NCBI GenBank assembly: GCA_017451425.1
Contig: JAFSPP010000047.1
Location: 1-34,161 of the forward strand
Source of the DNA: Clostridia bacterium
Lineage (GTDB): Bacteria; Bacillota; Clostridia; Oscillospirales; Acutalibacteraceae
Direction: 5' to 3'
Length of the DNA stretch: 34,161 bases
The notes under the pieces are model-generated. The model did no database searches, was not told the DNA's origin, and saw only the letters and a program-made list of their open reading frames with translations. Position numbers and translations under genes: made by a program. Shown here piece by piece: positions 25,201 through 33,662 of the stretch (position 1 is its first letter; each line of letters starts with the position of its first letter).

Positions 25201-26344
25201 CGTTTTTTCCACCTAACTCTTTATTATCGGATGGTCTGTTGGCAAATACCCAGCTCCTCTGGACACGGTAGTTTACGAGGAAGATGATAACGTCAACGCA
25301 GACCTTAAGAAGCGTAGTTACAAATGTTGCCTCAGCAGGGATATGCAGAAGCCTTACAAGGAGTGTGACCGAGAAGGCCGAGACAAACATCTGGGGAATC
25401 GCAAGCGCGTAATACTTGAAGATGGTATTGTCCTTCTTCTGTTCATCGGCCTTCTCATAGGTGAAGACCTTTTTCTTGTTGATGGTGTAGTTGACTATCG
25501 AGGAAACGGCACGCGCTATGGCCGTCGCGAAGAACTGCACCAGGGTCATCTCTTTGCCGAGGAGGGCGAAGGCGGGGCCCGTTATGCCGCTCTTTGTGAA
25601 AATCTTCAGCAGGATTGCAAATAGAGATATATCGACTATGAATGAGATTGCCGAGCTGAGCACGTAGGACAGGATAAACTTGTAAACCAGGAATGAGTCC
25701 TGAACCGTGCGGAAGTGCGAGGCATGATTTTCTTCAATGTAGACTGTCTCGATGGGTACTTCACCTATCTCCACACCGTTCTGCTTGAACTTGAGAAGCA
25801 TGTTCGTCTCATACTCGAAACGCTCACCTTCAATTTTCAGAAGGGCGGGGATGAGGGCCGTTGAGAAGGCGCGAAGACCCGTCTGTGTGTCAGAAATCTT
25901 GATGCCGCAGAGTTTATGGAAGACAAACAGAGTGATTGTGTTTCCCATCTTGCTGCGCAGGGGGACGTTGTCCTCCTTGAAACTGCGCGCGCCGAGAATA
26001 CAGAGGTTCTCGTTGTCGCCGAGAGCCTCGACGCATTTCTTTGCGTCCGGCGGCGCGTGCTGTCCGTCACCGTCCACGGTGACCATGTACTTCGCGTCGG
26101 GAAGGTTTTCGGCGATGTATGAGAACGCGGTCTTCAGGGCCGCGCCCTTGCCTTTGTTCTTCTCATGGTGAAGAACGGCTACGGAGTCCGAGGGCTCCGG
26201 GAAGTTCTTTTTGTGCTCCTCGTCCGAACCGTCATCGACGAGTACGAAGCGATCAAAGCCTGCGGCTTTAAGGCCCTCGACGGTCTGCACGAGGTGCTCG
26301 TCGGGGTCAAGGGAAGGAATAATGACAATGGTTTTGTCCAGCAT
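25193..26344 (-). CDS. Family 2 glycosyltransferase fused to GtrA-like membrane domain
   Basis: A 383-residue protein with two parts. Residues 1-225 form a GT-A glycosyltransferase similar to dolichol/undecaprenyl-phosphate sugar synthases: VLVDDGSDEEHKK, the Mg/UDP motif VDGDGQH, GARSF, SDTQTGLRAFS and RFEYETNML. Residues about 226-370 form four membrane helices of the GtrA family (SFIVDISLFAILLKIF, ARAVSSIVNYTINKKKVF, then the closing NYRVQRSWVF), which move lipid-linked sugars across the membrane. Fusion of the two gives synthesis and flipping of a polyprenyl-phosphate sugar in one chain. The ATG at 26344 follows AGAGG by seven bases; a TTG at 26350 is less likely. It begins two bases after the previous stop. 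Confidence 0.92.
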   Translation of the reverse strand: MLDKTIVIIPSLDPDEHLVQTVEGLKAAGFDRFVLVDDGSDEEHKKNFPEPSDSVAVLHHEKNKGKGAALKTAFSYIAENLPDAKYMVTVDGDGQHAPPDAKKCVEALGDNENLCILGARSFKEDNVPLRSKMGNTITLFVFHKLCGIKISDTQTGLRAFSTALIPALLKIEGERFEYETNMLLKFKQNGVEIGEVPIETVYIEENHASHFRTVQDSFLVYKFILSYVLSSAISFIVDISLFAILLKIFTKSGITGPAFALLGKEMTLVQFFATAIARAVSSIVNYTINKKKVFTYEKADEQKKDNTIFKYYALAIPQMFVSAFSVTLLVRLLHIPAEATFVTTLLKVCVDVIIFLVNYRVQRSWVFANRPSDNKELGGKNDE

Positions 26345-26346
26345 CT

Positions 26347-27240
26347 TCAAGCCTCTTTATCTTCAGTAGTTTTTTCGGTTCTCAAAAGCTTTTTTGCGAG
26401 GGCGGCGCGGACTACGGGCGGCTCAGCCGTCCAGTCGTGGCGCACGGGCACAAGTGTCGCCGCCAGTTTGTTGTTGCCCTTTGTCTTTAAGTAGGCAACA
26501 AGGAAAATACAGAATACGGCCGCGCCGGCAAAGGCCACGAAGTGGTCCTTCATGGTGTCCCATATGCCGATATCGAGATAACCGTCAAGAACGATTTTGC
26601 TGCCGTCGGCAAGGTTTATGACGGTGGATTCAATATCTTTCACGGGAATCGGTACGTTCGTATGAGTCTCGTCGAGGAACGTTGACTGGAAGTGGTCGAC
26701 GAGCCTGTCTTTCTGCATATCGAGTCCGAATAGCTGGTCTGCTGCGTATTCAGCGAACTCCCAGAGCGTTCCGAAGAACATGGTAATGCTCATGGTTGTA
26801 AGGATTACATAAACCTTCGAGCACCTGAACTTGAGCTCAGTGTCTTTGTTGAACACCTCAAGCAGGGAGAAGGAGAACGCGGCAAAAATGAAGCCGTAGC
26901 TCGTATGGAGCATTGTGTCCCACCAGAAGATTCTGCCCATAAACTCGAATATCTCTCCGAGAATAAGGAAGGAGAAGATAAAGCAGAGAATGATGAAGAG
27001 GAATACCTTCGGGAGGTCCGCCTGCGCCTTGCGTTCGAAAAACGGAGGCACACAGAATAAAACAAGCGCCGCCGCCGCTTGTCCCGCGTGTGAGAACTCA
27101 CCCTTTATGAGCATGTAAACCAGGAGAACCCAGGAAACGATTCTCATGATCAGGTAAGGATAAAATGTTAGGTCTGATCTGCCGTATTGCTCAATCATGG
27201 CGCGGTTGGCGCGAGCAGCGGCACTCAACGGATTGTGCAT
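26347..27240 (-). CDS. YjdF/DUF2238-like polytopic membrane protein
   Basis: First gene of the seven-gene operon, 297 residues. About six hydrophobic segments are seen. The conserved family core is FWWDTMLHTSYGFIFAAFSF and FFGTLWEFAEYAADQLFG, with a conserved Asp-His pair and a second Glu cluster inside membrane segments. These motifs match YjdF-type proteins of unknown function. A loop of about 60 residues before the last helix (DETHTNVPIPVKDIESTVIN) has DT and DI motifs seen in the family. The ATG at 27240 is preferred since GGGAG lies nine bases upstream; the ATG at 27258 has no ribosome site. A strong promoter precedes it. Confidence 0.8.
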   Translation of the reverse strand: MHNPLSAAARANRAMIEQYGRSDLTFYPYLIMRIVSWVLLVYMLIKGEFSHAGQAAAALVLFCVPPFFERKAQADLPKVFLFIILCFIFSFLILGEIFEFMGRIFWWDTMLHTSYGFIFAAFSFSLLEVFNKDTELKFRCSKVYVILTTMSITMFFGTLWEFAEYAADQLFGLDMQKDRLVDHFQSTFLDETHTNVPIPVKDIESTVINLADGSKIVLDGYLDIGIWDTMKDHFVAFAGAAVFCIFLVAYLKTKGNNKLAATLVPVRHDWTAEPPVVRAALAKKLLRTEKTTEDKEA

Positions 27241-27277
27241 ATGAACATACTCCCACATATAGAAAAATACATATAAT

Positions 27278-27306
27278 ATTTTACCAAATGGTGTATATTA
27301 AAGCAA
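27278..27306 (-). promoter_or_regulatory. Promoter of the leftward seven-gene operon
   Basis: Minus strand: TTGCTT (27306-27301), 17-base spacer, TAAAAT (27283-27278) preceded by TGG. Confidence 0.65.
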
Positions 27307-27396
27307 TTAGAATATATATGATATTTCTTTAACAAAATTTAGCACTATGTACAATATTTTATTTTTAATTTCTATTTTTAATGCCTCTTTAGGATG

Positions 27397-27405
27397 TGTT
27401 AAAAT
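27397..27405 (+). promoter_or_regulatory. Extended -10 promoter for the lipase gene
   Basis: TGTTAAAAT (TG at 27397-27398, TAAAAT at 27400-27405). The -35 region TTTAAT is weak. It is 35 bases upstream of the chosen lipase ATG. Confidence 0.5.
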
Positions 27406-27439
27406 GATACTGTTAACAATAAATTTGGGAGGCATTGAA

Positions 27440-28612
27440 ATGCAAAACAAATCCAATTATCCTGTTATACTGATACACGGTTTCCTCTGCTGGGGAACAG
27501 AATCAAAGCTTTGCCAGTTTGTTCCGACATTCGGTATGTGGCACGGCAATGCGCGCTATGCCATCAGTGATATCGGCAACAGGAACTATGCTCCTCATGT
27601 AGGTCCTTTCTCATCAATGTGGGATCGTGCCTGCATCCTTTATGCAATGATAAAGGGCGGCACCGTTGACTTCGGTAAGGTTCACTCAGAGAAGATGGGT
27701 CATGCACGTTACGGAGCAACTTATCCGGGCTATGTTCCTGACTGGGGCGAACTCGATGAGGCCGGCAAAATCAAGAAGATAATCCTTGTAGGACACAGCT
27801 TCGGCGGTCCTACAGTCCGTACTCTTCTTCATCTTCTCGCTGAAGGCGATCCGGATGAAGTTGCAGGCACTGAACCCTCTGAACTTTCCGACCTCTTCAA
27901 AGGCGGAAAACAGAAATGGGTACACGCAGCAGTCACACTTGCGGCTACACACAACGGCGTAACACTTCCCGATGCCGCTCGTCCGCTTGTCAACCCGCTT
28001 GCCACTTTCCTCTACAAGATCGGCAATGCCACATCAGGCACCTGGTTTGCCAAGTTCTATGACTTCAACCTTGACTGGTACGGTTTCACTTCAAGAGACA
28101 ACCATATCTCACTCAAGGAAGGCAAGCAGAAGATCCGTGACCTCCTCGCTCACGAAGAGGACAACATCTACTATGAGCTTTCAACGACCGGCGGCACCGC
28201 CTGTCTTGCAAAGACAAAGACTTACGACAACATCTACTATTTCTCATACTACGGACGCAGAACGCGCCGCCACGGCTCATTTGAGCTTCCCACAAGGGAT
28301 ATGTGGGCTCCGTTCGCGCTCTTCAGTATCTTTGAGTGCCTCTACAGCGACGAGACCCACAAGGGTGAGGAGTGGCAGGCAAATGACGGCCTCGTAAACG
28401 TCGCCGCTGCCCACCATCCTATCGGACAGCCCTTCGTCGAGTACTCAACACTCGCAAGTGACGCTGACATCAGGCCCGGTATCTGGAATGTAATGCCTCA
28501 GGAGTGGAAGGACCACACCTCTTATATGGGCATCGGCGAGACGGATGAAGGCTACAATGAGTTCTTCAAAGAGATGATTACGAGAATCAACAACCTTCCC
28601 GTAATCGAATAA
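27440..28612 (+). CDS. Zinc-containing triacylglycerol lipase, family I.5 (staphylococcal/Geobacillus type)
   Basis: Alpha/beta hydrolase that hydrolyses acylglycerol ester bonds; 390 residues. Oxyanion segment is PVILIHGFLCWG. The nucleophile is Ser120 in GHSFGG, the acid is Asp316 in NDGLVN, and the base is His359 in WKDHTSYMG. The zinc site of the family is intact: Asp62 in SSMWDRACILYAM, His82 and His88 in VHSEKMGHARYG, Asp212 in NLDWYGF. Spacing tracks Geobacillus lipase (Ser113, Asp317, His358; zinc Asp61, His81, His87, Asp238). The ATG at 27440 has GGGAGG eight bases upstream, and the promoter at 27400 excludes longer starts. Unlike family members, no signal peptide or anchor is visible, so secretion is uncertain. 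Confidence 0.92.
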   Translation: MQNKSNYPVILIHGFLCWGTESKLCQFVPTFGMWHGNARYAISDIGNRNYAPHVGPFSSMWDRACILYAMIKGGTVDFGKVHSEKMGHARYGATYPGYVPDWGELDEAGKIKKIILVGHSFGGPTVRTLLHLLAEGDPDEVAGTEPSELSDLFKGGKQKWVHAAVTLAATHNGVTLPDAARPLVNPLATFLYKIGNATSGTWFAKFYDFNLDWYGFTSRDNHISLKEGKQKIRDLLAHEEDNIYYELSTTGGTACLAKTKTYDNIYYFSYYGRRTRRHGSFELPTRDMWAPFALFSIFECLYSDETHKGEEWQANDGLVNVAAAHHPIGQPFVEYSTLASDADIRPGIWNVMPQEWKDHTSYMGIGETDEGYNEFFKEMITRINNLPVIE

Positions 28613-28632
28613 TCCGAATAAAACATGGAAAG

Positions 28633-28660
28633 GACCTCCCTGCAAACCAGGGAGGTCTTT
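28633..28660 (+). terminator. Hairpin between lipase and beta-galactosidase genes
   Basis: A 10-bp stem GACCTCCCTG / CAGGGAGGTC, loop CAAAC, followed by only TTT. It is a weak terminator or partial attenuator allowing read-through to the galactose genes. Confidence 0.6.
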
Positions 28661-28672
28661 CAGGAGAAGGCA

Positions 28673-31033
28673 ATGAGCAGAGTTTATCTTAATGACAACT
28701 GGACATTTTACAGACAGGAGGAGCCGGAGGCGAAGCAGACGGTGAGGCTTCCGCATACGAATGTCGTCACACCGTTCAATTGCTTCGACGACGCTCTTTA
28801 TCAGTTCGTGAGCGTCTATGAACGCGAACTCGACATAAAGAAAAGTTATGCGAGAAAACTGCTGTTTTTAACTTTTGAAGGCGCGGCGCACGAGGCCAAA
28901 GTGTACGTTGGTGACAATCTCGTCGCCACGCATAAAAACGGCTATACGGCTTTCTCCGCCGAGATTTCAAAATATGTCACTCCGGGTAAGAAGTGCAAGG
29001 TAAAGGTCATACTTGACTCAAGAGAAAACCTCAACATTCCGCCGTTTGGCTATGTCATCGACTACATGACATACGGCGGCCTCTATCGTGAGGTCTATCT
29101 CGATGTCAAAGACAGTACCTATATTGAATATGTCTTTGTTAAAACAATTGATTGTGAAAGCGCAAAAAAGGTGCTTCAGTTTGACCTCAAACTCAAGGGG
29201 GAGAACCTGAAAGACTCTACCGTTGAAGTTCAGGTGTTTGACGGCAGAAAACCCGTTGCGACGACAGGTGAGGAGCACGCTCTGAGAGACCTTTCCTTAA
29301 GGCTCGAATCAGATGCTCTTGAGCTCTGGGACGTTGCATCTCCCAAGGTCTACAAAGCCGTAGTTACGCTGAAAAGCGACAAGTACAAGGACAGCTTCGA
29401 GACCTCCTTTGGCGTTCGCTCCGCCGAGTTTAAGGCGGACGGTTTCTACCTGAATGGTAAGAAACTCAAAATCCGCGGACTGAACCGCCATCAGAGTTAT
29501 CCATACATCGGTTACGCAATGCCTCAGTCGGTCCAGGAGCACGAGGTCGATATCCTCAGACACGAACTCGGACTCAATGCCGTTCGAACCAGCCATTACA
29601 CCCAGTCAAAATACTTCCTTGACGCATGCGACAGGGAGGGACTTCTGGTGTTTACCGAGTGTCCCGGCTGGCAGCATATAGGCAATCAGGAATGGAAGGA
29701 ACAGCACCTTGAGAATGTGAAAGAGATGGTACTTCAGTACAGAAACCATCCGAGCATCGTTCTCTGGGGCGTCAGAATAAATGAGTCACAGGATGACGAG
29801 TGGCTCTACACAAGGGCGAATGATGTTGCCCGCAGTCTCGACGACACACGCCAGACTTCAGGTGTACGCTATCTTCAGAAGAGTCAGTTCCTGGAGGATG
29901 TCTATGCCTTCAACGACTTCTCTCATAACGGCACAAACGGCGGTCTTCTGAAGAAAATCATGGTGACGCCGAAGACTTCAAACCCGTACCTCGTCTCTGA
30001 GTACAACGGACATATGTATCCGACAAAAGCTTTTGATGATGAGGCTCACAGGCTCAGCCACGCTCTCCGTCACGCAACCGTCCTGTCCTCAATGTACGAG
30101 GAGGACAACGGTGTTTCAGGCTGCTTCGGGTGGTGCTTTGCAGACTACAACACGCACAGGGACTTCGGCTCCGGCGACCGCATCTGCTATCACGGCGTAC
30201 TCGACATGTTCCGTAATGAAAAACTCGCCGCGGCCGTCTATTCGAGCCAGAGCGACGAGCATCCCGTAATGGAAATCTCATCCTCAATGGACATAGGTGA
30301 GCATCCCGCGGGAGCACTTGGCGATGTATACGTCTTCACAAACGCAGACAGCATAAATCTTTATAAGAATGATGAGTTCATCAAGAATTTCACACCCGAC
30401 TTCGAGCGTTTTCCGAACCTTCCTCATCCGCCGATAAAGGTAGACGACCTCATCGGATGCACGATGATGAACAAGGAGGGAATCTCCGAGAAGTCCGCTG
30501 AGAGCATAAAACAGGCTATCCGCGCCTTCTCTGAGGACGGTTACAAGAGTGTGGCAAGGCCGAAGACCATAGCGGGACTCGGCGCGGCCATTGTACGTGA
30601 CAAAATAAGTCCCAAGCGCGGCCTTGAGATTGCATACAGATATGCCGCAGGCTGGGGCGACGGAGTTACAATCTACCGCTTCGATGCCGTAAAGGACGGA
30701 GAGGTTGTAAAGAGCATAACGAAGGCTCCCATGACAAAACCCGTTCTTGAAATAAAGGCGGATCATACCGACCTCAAAGAGAAGACAACTTACGACGTCG
30801 CGACAATAAATATCCGTGCCGTCTCCGAATACGGCAACCTCTTAAACTACTATGACGAACCCGTGTCCTTCACGACAGAGGGTCCCATAGAACTCATAGG
30901 CCCGAGTTGTGTTCCGCTGCGCGGCGGAATGGCGGGCACATATGTTAAAACAACCGGTGAGAAGGGTGAGGCAAAACTCACACTAGAGTCCGCCCGCACC
31001 GGAAAACAAATAATCGAATTCACGGTAAAATAA
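28673..31033 (+). CDS. Glycoside hydrolase family 2 beta-galactosidase-like enzyme
   Basis: A 786-residue retaining exoglycosidase, most likely cleaving terminal beta-galactosides. Sugar-binding and immunoglobulin-like domains (to about 270) precede the TIM barrel (about 270-560). GH2 hallmarks: LNRHQSYPYIGYAM, LNAVRTSHYTQSKYFLDACDREGLLVFTE, acid/base Glu371 in WGVRINESQ, and nucleophile Glu443 in YLVSEYNGHM. A C-terminal beta domain (about 560-786) completes it. It has no signal peptide, consistent with a cytoplasmic enzyme. The ATG at 28673 follows AGGAGAAGG, and the hairpin upstream rules out the in-frame ATG at 28625. The galactokinase ATG begins one base after its stop codon, which supports galactose release; glucuronidase activity is less likely. 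Confidence 0.88.
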   Translation: MSRVYLNDNWTFYRQEEPEAKQTVRLPHTNVVTPFNCFDDALYQFVSVYERELDIKKSYARKLLFLTFEGAAHEAKVYVGDNLVATHKNGYTAFSAEISKYVTPGKKCKVKVILDSRENLNIPPFGYVIDYMTYGGLYREVYLDVKDSTYIEYVFVKTIDCESAKKVLQFDLKLKGENLKDSTVEVQVFDGRKPVATTGEEHALRDLSLRLESDALELWDVASPKVYKAVVTLKSDKYKDSFETSFGVRSAEFKADGFYLNGKKLKIRGLNRHQSYPYIGYAMPQSVQEHEVDILRHELGLNAVRTSHYTQSKYFLDACDREGLLVFTECPGWQHIGNQEWKEQHLENVKEMVLQYRNHPSIVLWGVRINESQDDEWLYTRANDVARSLDDTRQTSGVRYLQKSQFLEDVYAFNDFSHNGTNGGLLKKIMVTPKTSNPYLVSEYNGHMYPTKAFDDEAHRLSHALRHATVLSSMYEEDNGVSGCFGWCFADYNTHRDFGSGDRICYHGVLDMFRNEKLAAAVYSSQSDEHPVMEISSSMDIGEHPAGALGDVYVFTNADSINLYKNDEFIKNFTPDFERFPNLPHPPIKVDDLIGCTMMNKEGISEKSAESIKQAIRAFSEDGYKSVARPKTIAGLGAAIVRDKISPKRGLEIAYRYAAGWGDGVTIYRFDAVKDGEVVKSITKAPMTKPVLEIKADHTDLKEKTTYDVATINIRAVSEYGNLLNYYDEPVSFTTEGPIELIGPSCVPLRGGMAGTYVKTTGEKGEAKLTLESARTGKQIIEFTVK

Positions 31034-31034
31034 G

Positions 31035-32216
31035 ATGACACAACATGAAACAATGAAACAGCAGGTCCTTGAGGCTTTCAAAACCGCATACGGTGATACG
31101 GACGGCGCATGGGTATTCTTTGCGCCCGGCCGCGTCAACCTGATAGGCGAGCACACTGACTACAACGGCGGTCACGTCTTTCCGTGCGCCCTGACCATCG
31201 GCACCTATGCCGCAGTCAGGAAAAGGGAAGACACAAAATGCCGCTTCTATTCGGCAAACTTCCCTGAGACCGGTGTAGTCGAGCGCGATATCAACGACAC
31301 CGAAAATGACGAAACCAAGGGTTTTACAAACTATTCCTTAGGCGTAATCTACACTCTGAAATTCAGAGGATACAACATCGACAAAGGCCTCGACATTGCA
31401 TATCTCGGCAACATCCCGAACAGCAGCGGACTCTCGTCCTCGGCCAGCGTTGAGGTACTCACGGGCTATTTCCTGAAAGTCCTTTTCGACCTCGACATAA
31501 GCAATCAGGACATAGCCCTGGTCGGACAGGAGGCCGAGAACGACTTCATAGGAGTCAGCTGCGGCATAATGGACCAGTTCATCATAGCCATGGGTAAAAA
31601 AGGTCACGCGACTTTCCTTGACACTGCAACGCTCGACTTCAAATATGTCCCCGTTGACTTAAAGGGAGCGAAACTCGTCATAGCCTGCAGCAACAAGAAG
31701 CGCGGCCTCGCAGACTCAAAGTACAATATGCGCAGAATGGAATGTGAAGAGGCGGTTGCCGACCTCAGCCACATAAAGCAGATCAATCATATCTGTGACC
31801 TCAATACCTTTGAGTTTGACCAGCTGAAACCTTACATTAAACGCGAAGTTTGCAGGAAGAGAGCTGCCCATGCCGTATATGAGAACCAGAGAACAATCAA
31901 GGCAAAAGCCGCTCTCGAAAACGGTGACATAGAGTACTTCGGCAAACTTATGAACGAGTCCCACAGGTCCCTTCGTGATGACTACGAAGTCACCGGCAAG
32001 GAACTCGACACACTCGTCGAAACCGCCTGGAAGCAGGAGGGAGTAATAGGCTCCAGAATGACCGGTGCCGGATTCGGCGGCTGTACCGTCAGCATAGTCA
32101 AAGATGACTGTGTTGACAGCTTCATTGAAATGGTCGGCCGCATTTACGAGGCTACCATAGGCTACAAGGCCGATTTCTATGTAGTTGAGATAGGGGGCGG
32201 ACCCACCGAACTTTAA
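31035..32216 (+). CDS. galK: Galactokinase
   Basis: GHMP-family kinase that phosphorylates alpha-D-galactose to galactose 1-phosphate, entry to the Leloir pathway. It has 393 residues. The galactose signature GRVNLIGEHTDYNGG is at 32-46, the ATP motif GNIPNSSGLSSSAS at 125-138, and the catalytic Asp in CGIMDQF at about 180. The C-terminal motif SRMTGAGFGGCTVS is also present. It lies one base after the GH2 stop with no ribosome site of its own, so translation is coupled. galT and galE are not in the window. The chain is intact and of usual length. Confidence 0.96.
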   Translation: MTQHETMKQQVLEAFKTAYGDTDGAWVFFAPGRVNLIGEHTDYNGGHVFPCALTIGTYAAVRKREDTKCRFYSANFPETGVVERDINDTENDETKGFTNYSLGVIYTLKFRGYNIDKGLDIAYLGNIPNSSGLSSSASVEVLTGYFLKVLFDLDISNQDIALVGQEAENDFIGVSCGIMDQFIIAMGKKGHATFLDTATLDFKYVPVDLKGAKLVIACSNKKRGLADSKYNMRRMECEEAVADLSHIKQINHICDLNTFEFDQLKPYIKREVCRKRAAHAVYENQRTIKAKAALENGDIEYFGKLMNESHRSLRDDYEVTGKELDTLVETAWKQEGVIGSRMTGAGFGGCTVSIVKDDCVDSFIEMVGRIYEATIGYKADFYVVEIGGGPTEL

Positions 32217-32218
32217 CC

Positions 32219-32247
32219 TTGACTTTTAAAATACGCAAATATATAAT
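32219..32247 (+). promoter_or_regulatory. Promoter of the two-tRNA operon
   Basis: TTGACT at 32219-32224, 17-base spacer and perfect TATAAT at 32242-32247, just past the galK stop. The transcript would begin near a GC-rich hairpin GCGGCC / GGCCGC (32254-32271). Confidence 0.8.
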
Positions 32248-32277
32248 ATTCAAGCGGCCAAAATCGGCCGCATGTGT

Positions 32278-32354
32278 GGACCATTAGCTCAGTTGGTTAG
32301 AGCAACCGGCTCATAACCGGTGGGTCCGGGGTTCGAGTCCCTGATGGTCCACCA
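32278..32354 (+). tRNA. tRNA with CAT anticodon, probably tRNA-Ile2 (else elongator Met)
   Basis: Acceptor GGACCAT pairs with ATGGTCC. The anticodon stem ACCGG / CCGGT has loop CTCATAA with CAT at 32312-32314. T-loop TTCGAGT and an encoded CCA are present. Initiator tRNA is excluded since G1 pairs with C72. C4-G69 and C5-G68 match the TilS recognition pairs known for E. coli tRNA-Ile2, and the GGACC...GGCTCATAACC pattern resembles Bacillus tRNA-Ile2, so lysidine modification is likely. Confidence 0.9.
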
Positions 32355-32359
32355 TTTTT

Positions 32360-32435
32360 AGGGGTATAGCTCAGTTGGTAGAGCAGCGGTCTCCAAAACC
32401 GCGTGCCGAGGGTTCGAGTCCTTCTGCCCCTGCCA
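32360..32435 (+). tRNA. tRNA-Trp (anticodon CCA)
   Basis: Acceptor AGGGGTA / TGCCCCT, anticodon stem GCGGT / ACCGC with loop CTCCAAA and anticodon at 32393-32395, discriminator G, encoded CCA. It is six bases after the CAT tRNA and abuts the mobile element. Confidence 0.96.
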
Positions 32436-32438
32436 CAT

Positions 32439-32477
32439 AACAAGGTTAATTGTTGCAATTGACCTTGTTATTTTTTT
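32439..32477 (+). terminator. Terminator after tRNA-Trp
   Basis: A 14-bp AT-rich stem AACAAGGTTAATTG / CAATTGACCTTGTT (one G-T pair), loop TTG, followed by ATTTTTTT. Its position at the element end means it could belong to either host or element. Confidence 0.88.
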
Positions 32478-32481
32478 ATAC

Positions 32482-32502
32482 TTTCTAACACTTTTTCTAA
32501 CA
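32482..32502. repeat. Direct 9-bp repeats beside the integrase gene
   Basis: TTTCTAACA at 32482-32490 and 32494-32502, phase 12 bases, between the tRNA terminator and the integrase stop codon. Possible integrase or excisionase arm-binding sites. Confidence 0.4.
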
Positions 32503-33651
32503 TCAAATATCAAGTATATTTGTTAAAGATTCGGAAATACCTTGCTTGCGTTTGACATCTAAATGTGCATATACATTTGCGGTAGTTTGAATGTCCGAAT
32601 GACCTAACCACTCTTGTATATCTTTTAGTGTAAATCCTTGGGCATTGAGAAGGCTTGCACAACTATGTCGCAAATCGTGAAAACGAATGTGTTTAAACCC
32701 GTACTTTTTAAGCAATTGATTATGCTTTTTTGAAATATAGTTTGGGCGATAAGGTGTACCATTTTCTAATTTGAAAACATAATCATTCTTAATATACTCT
32801 TTACCGAAAACTTTTCTGTTATTGTTTTCGTCAACCTTCAAAGATTTGAATAACTCAATGATGTTATCAGAAAGAGGAAAACTCCTAAAACTTGACTGAT
32901 TTTTTGTCTTGTCCTTCTCAACGGTAGTATGACCTTCAACTCTTGTATGTTTAATTGTGAGAGTCTTATTTTCAAAGTCTATACTGTCCCATTTGATACC
33001 AAGCACTTCACTTTTACGCAAACCAAAAGTAGCAGTAACCACATAAAGCGGGTATAGCCTTTCGTCTTTAATTGCATTGAGAAATTGATTCATTTCGTCA
33101 AGAGTAAAGAACGAATAATTGTATCTTTCAGTTTGAGGCATAGTAACAAATTGACAAGGATTTTTAGGAATTAAATCATTGAAGACCGCAAGATTCAAAA
33201 CTTGATTTATAACATTTCTATGGTGCTTTAATGTAGTAGCAGACAAGCCACCTTTACCGTCAATTCTACCGTTTTCATATTTGCTATTAAAGTAGTTTTG
33301 AATTGTCTGCCGGTCCACATTTACGAGTTTAACACCGAGTGACCGGAAATAAGGAATAATGTGTGTATAGGCTTCCGATTCATAATGTTGGAATGTTACA
33401 GAATCAACCTTGATTTTTGTTTCGTCAAGCCATAATTCTACATAATCAGAGAAAAGCAAATCAGATGTAAACAACTTGGATCTATTGTCAAATTGCGATA
33501 AGATTTCACGCTTAACTTTTTCTTGTTCTCTCTTACCGCTTTTTGATGTTAAATCAGTAGCAACCCATTTTTGTTTTCGTTTACCGTTTACATCAGTAAG
33601 ATTTACAACGACATAATATTTGCCGTTTTTACATTGTAGGCTACCTGTCAT
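32503..33651 (-). CDS. Tyrosine-type site-specific integrase
   Basis: Catalyses integration and excision of the element by strand exchange through a 3'-phosphotyrosine. It has 382 residues in three parts typical of Tn916/phage integrases. There is an N-terminal arm-binding domain (to about 60, CKNGKYYVVVNLTDVNGKRK), a SAM-like core-binding domain (about 68-165), and a catalytic domain with Arg212 (TFGLRKSE), a lysine near 248-250 (KDKTKNQSSFR), His325 and Arg328 (HDLRHSCASLL), His351 (LGHSDIQTT) and Tyr361. All catalytic residues are present. The ATG at 33651 is supported by GGAG five bases upstream, better than TTG at 33666. Its stop lies about 70 bases from tRNA-Trp. Confidence 0.96.
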   Translation of the reverse strand: MTGSLQCKNGKYYVVVNLTDVNGKRKQKWVATDLTSKSGKREQEKVKREILSQFDNRSKLFTSDLLFSDYVELWLDETKIKVDSVTFQHYESEAYTHIIPYFRSLGVKLVNVDRQTIQNYFNSKYENGRIDGKGGLSATTLKHHRNVINQVLNLAVFNDLIPKNPCQFVTMPQTERYNYSFFTLDEMNQFLNAIKDERLYPLYVVTATFGLRKSEVLGIKWDSIDFENKTLTIKHTRVEGHTTVEKDKTKNQSSFRSFPLSDNIIELFKSLKVDENNNRKVFGKEYIKNDYVFKLENGTPYRPNYISKKHNQLLKKYGFKHIRFHDLRHSCASLLNAQGFTLKDIQEWLGHSDIQTTANVYAHLDVKRKQGISESLTNILDI

Positions 33652-33662
33652 AACAACTCCTT

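Noticed and set aside
32254..32271. GC-rich hairpin upstream of the CAT tRNA, considered a galK terminator
   Set aside because: No T-tract follows and it lies downstream of the tRNA promoter -10, so it would sit in the tRNA leader.
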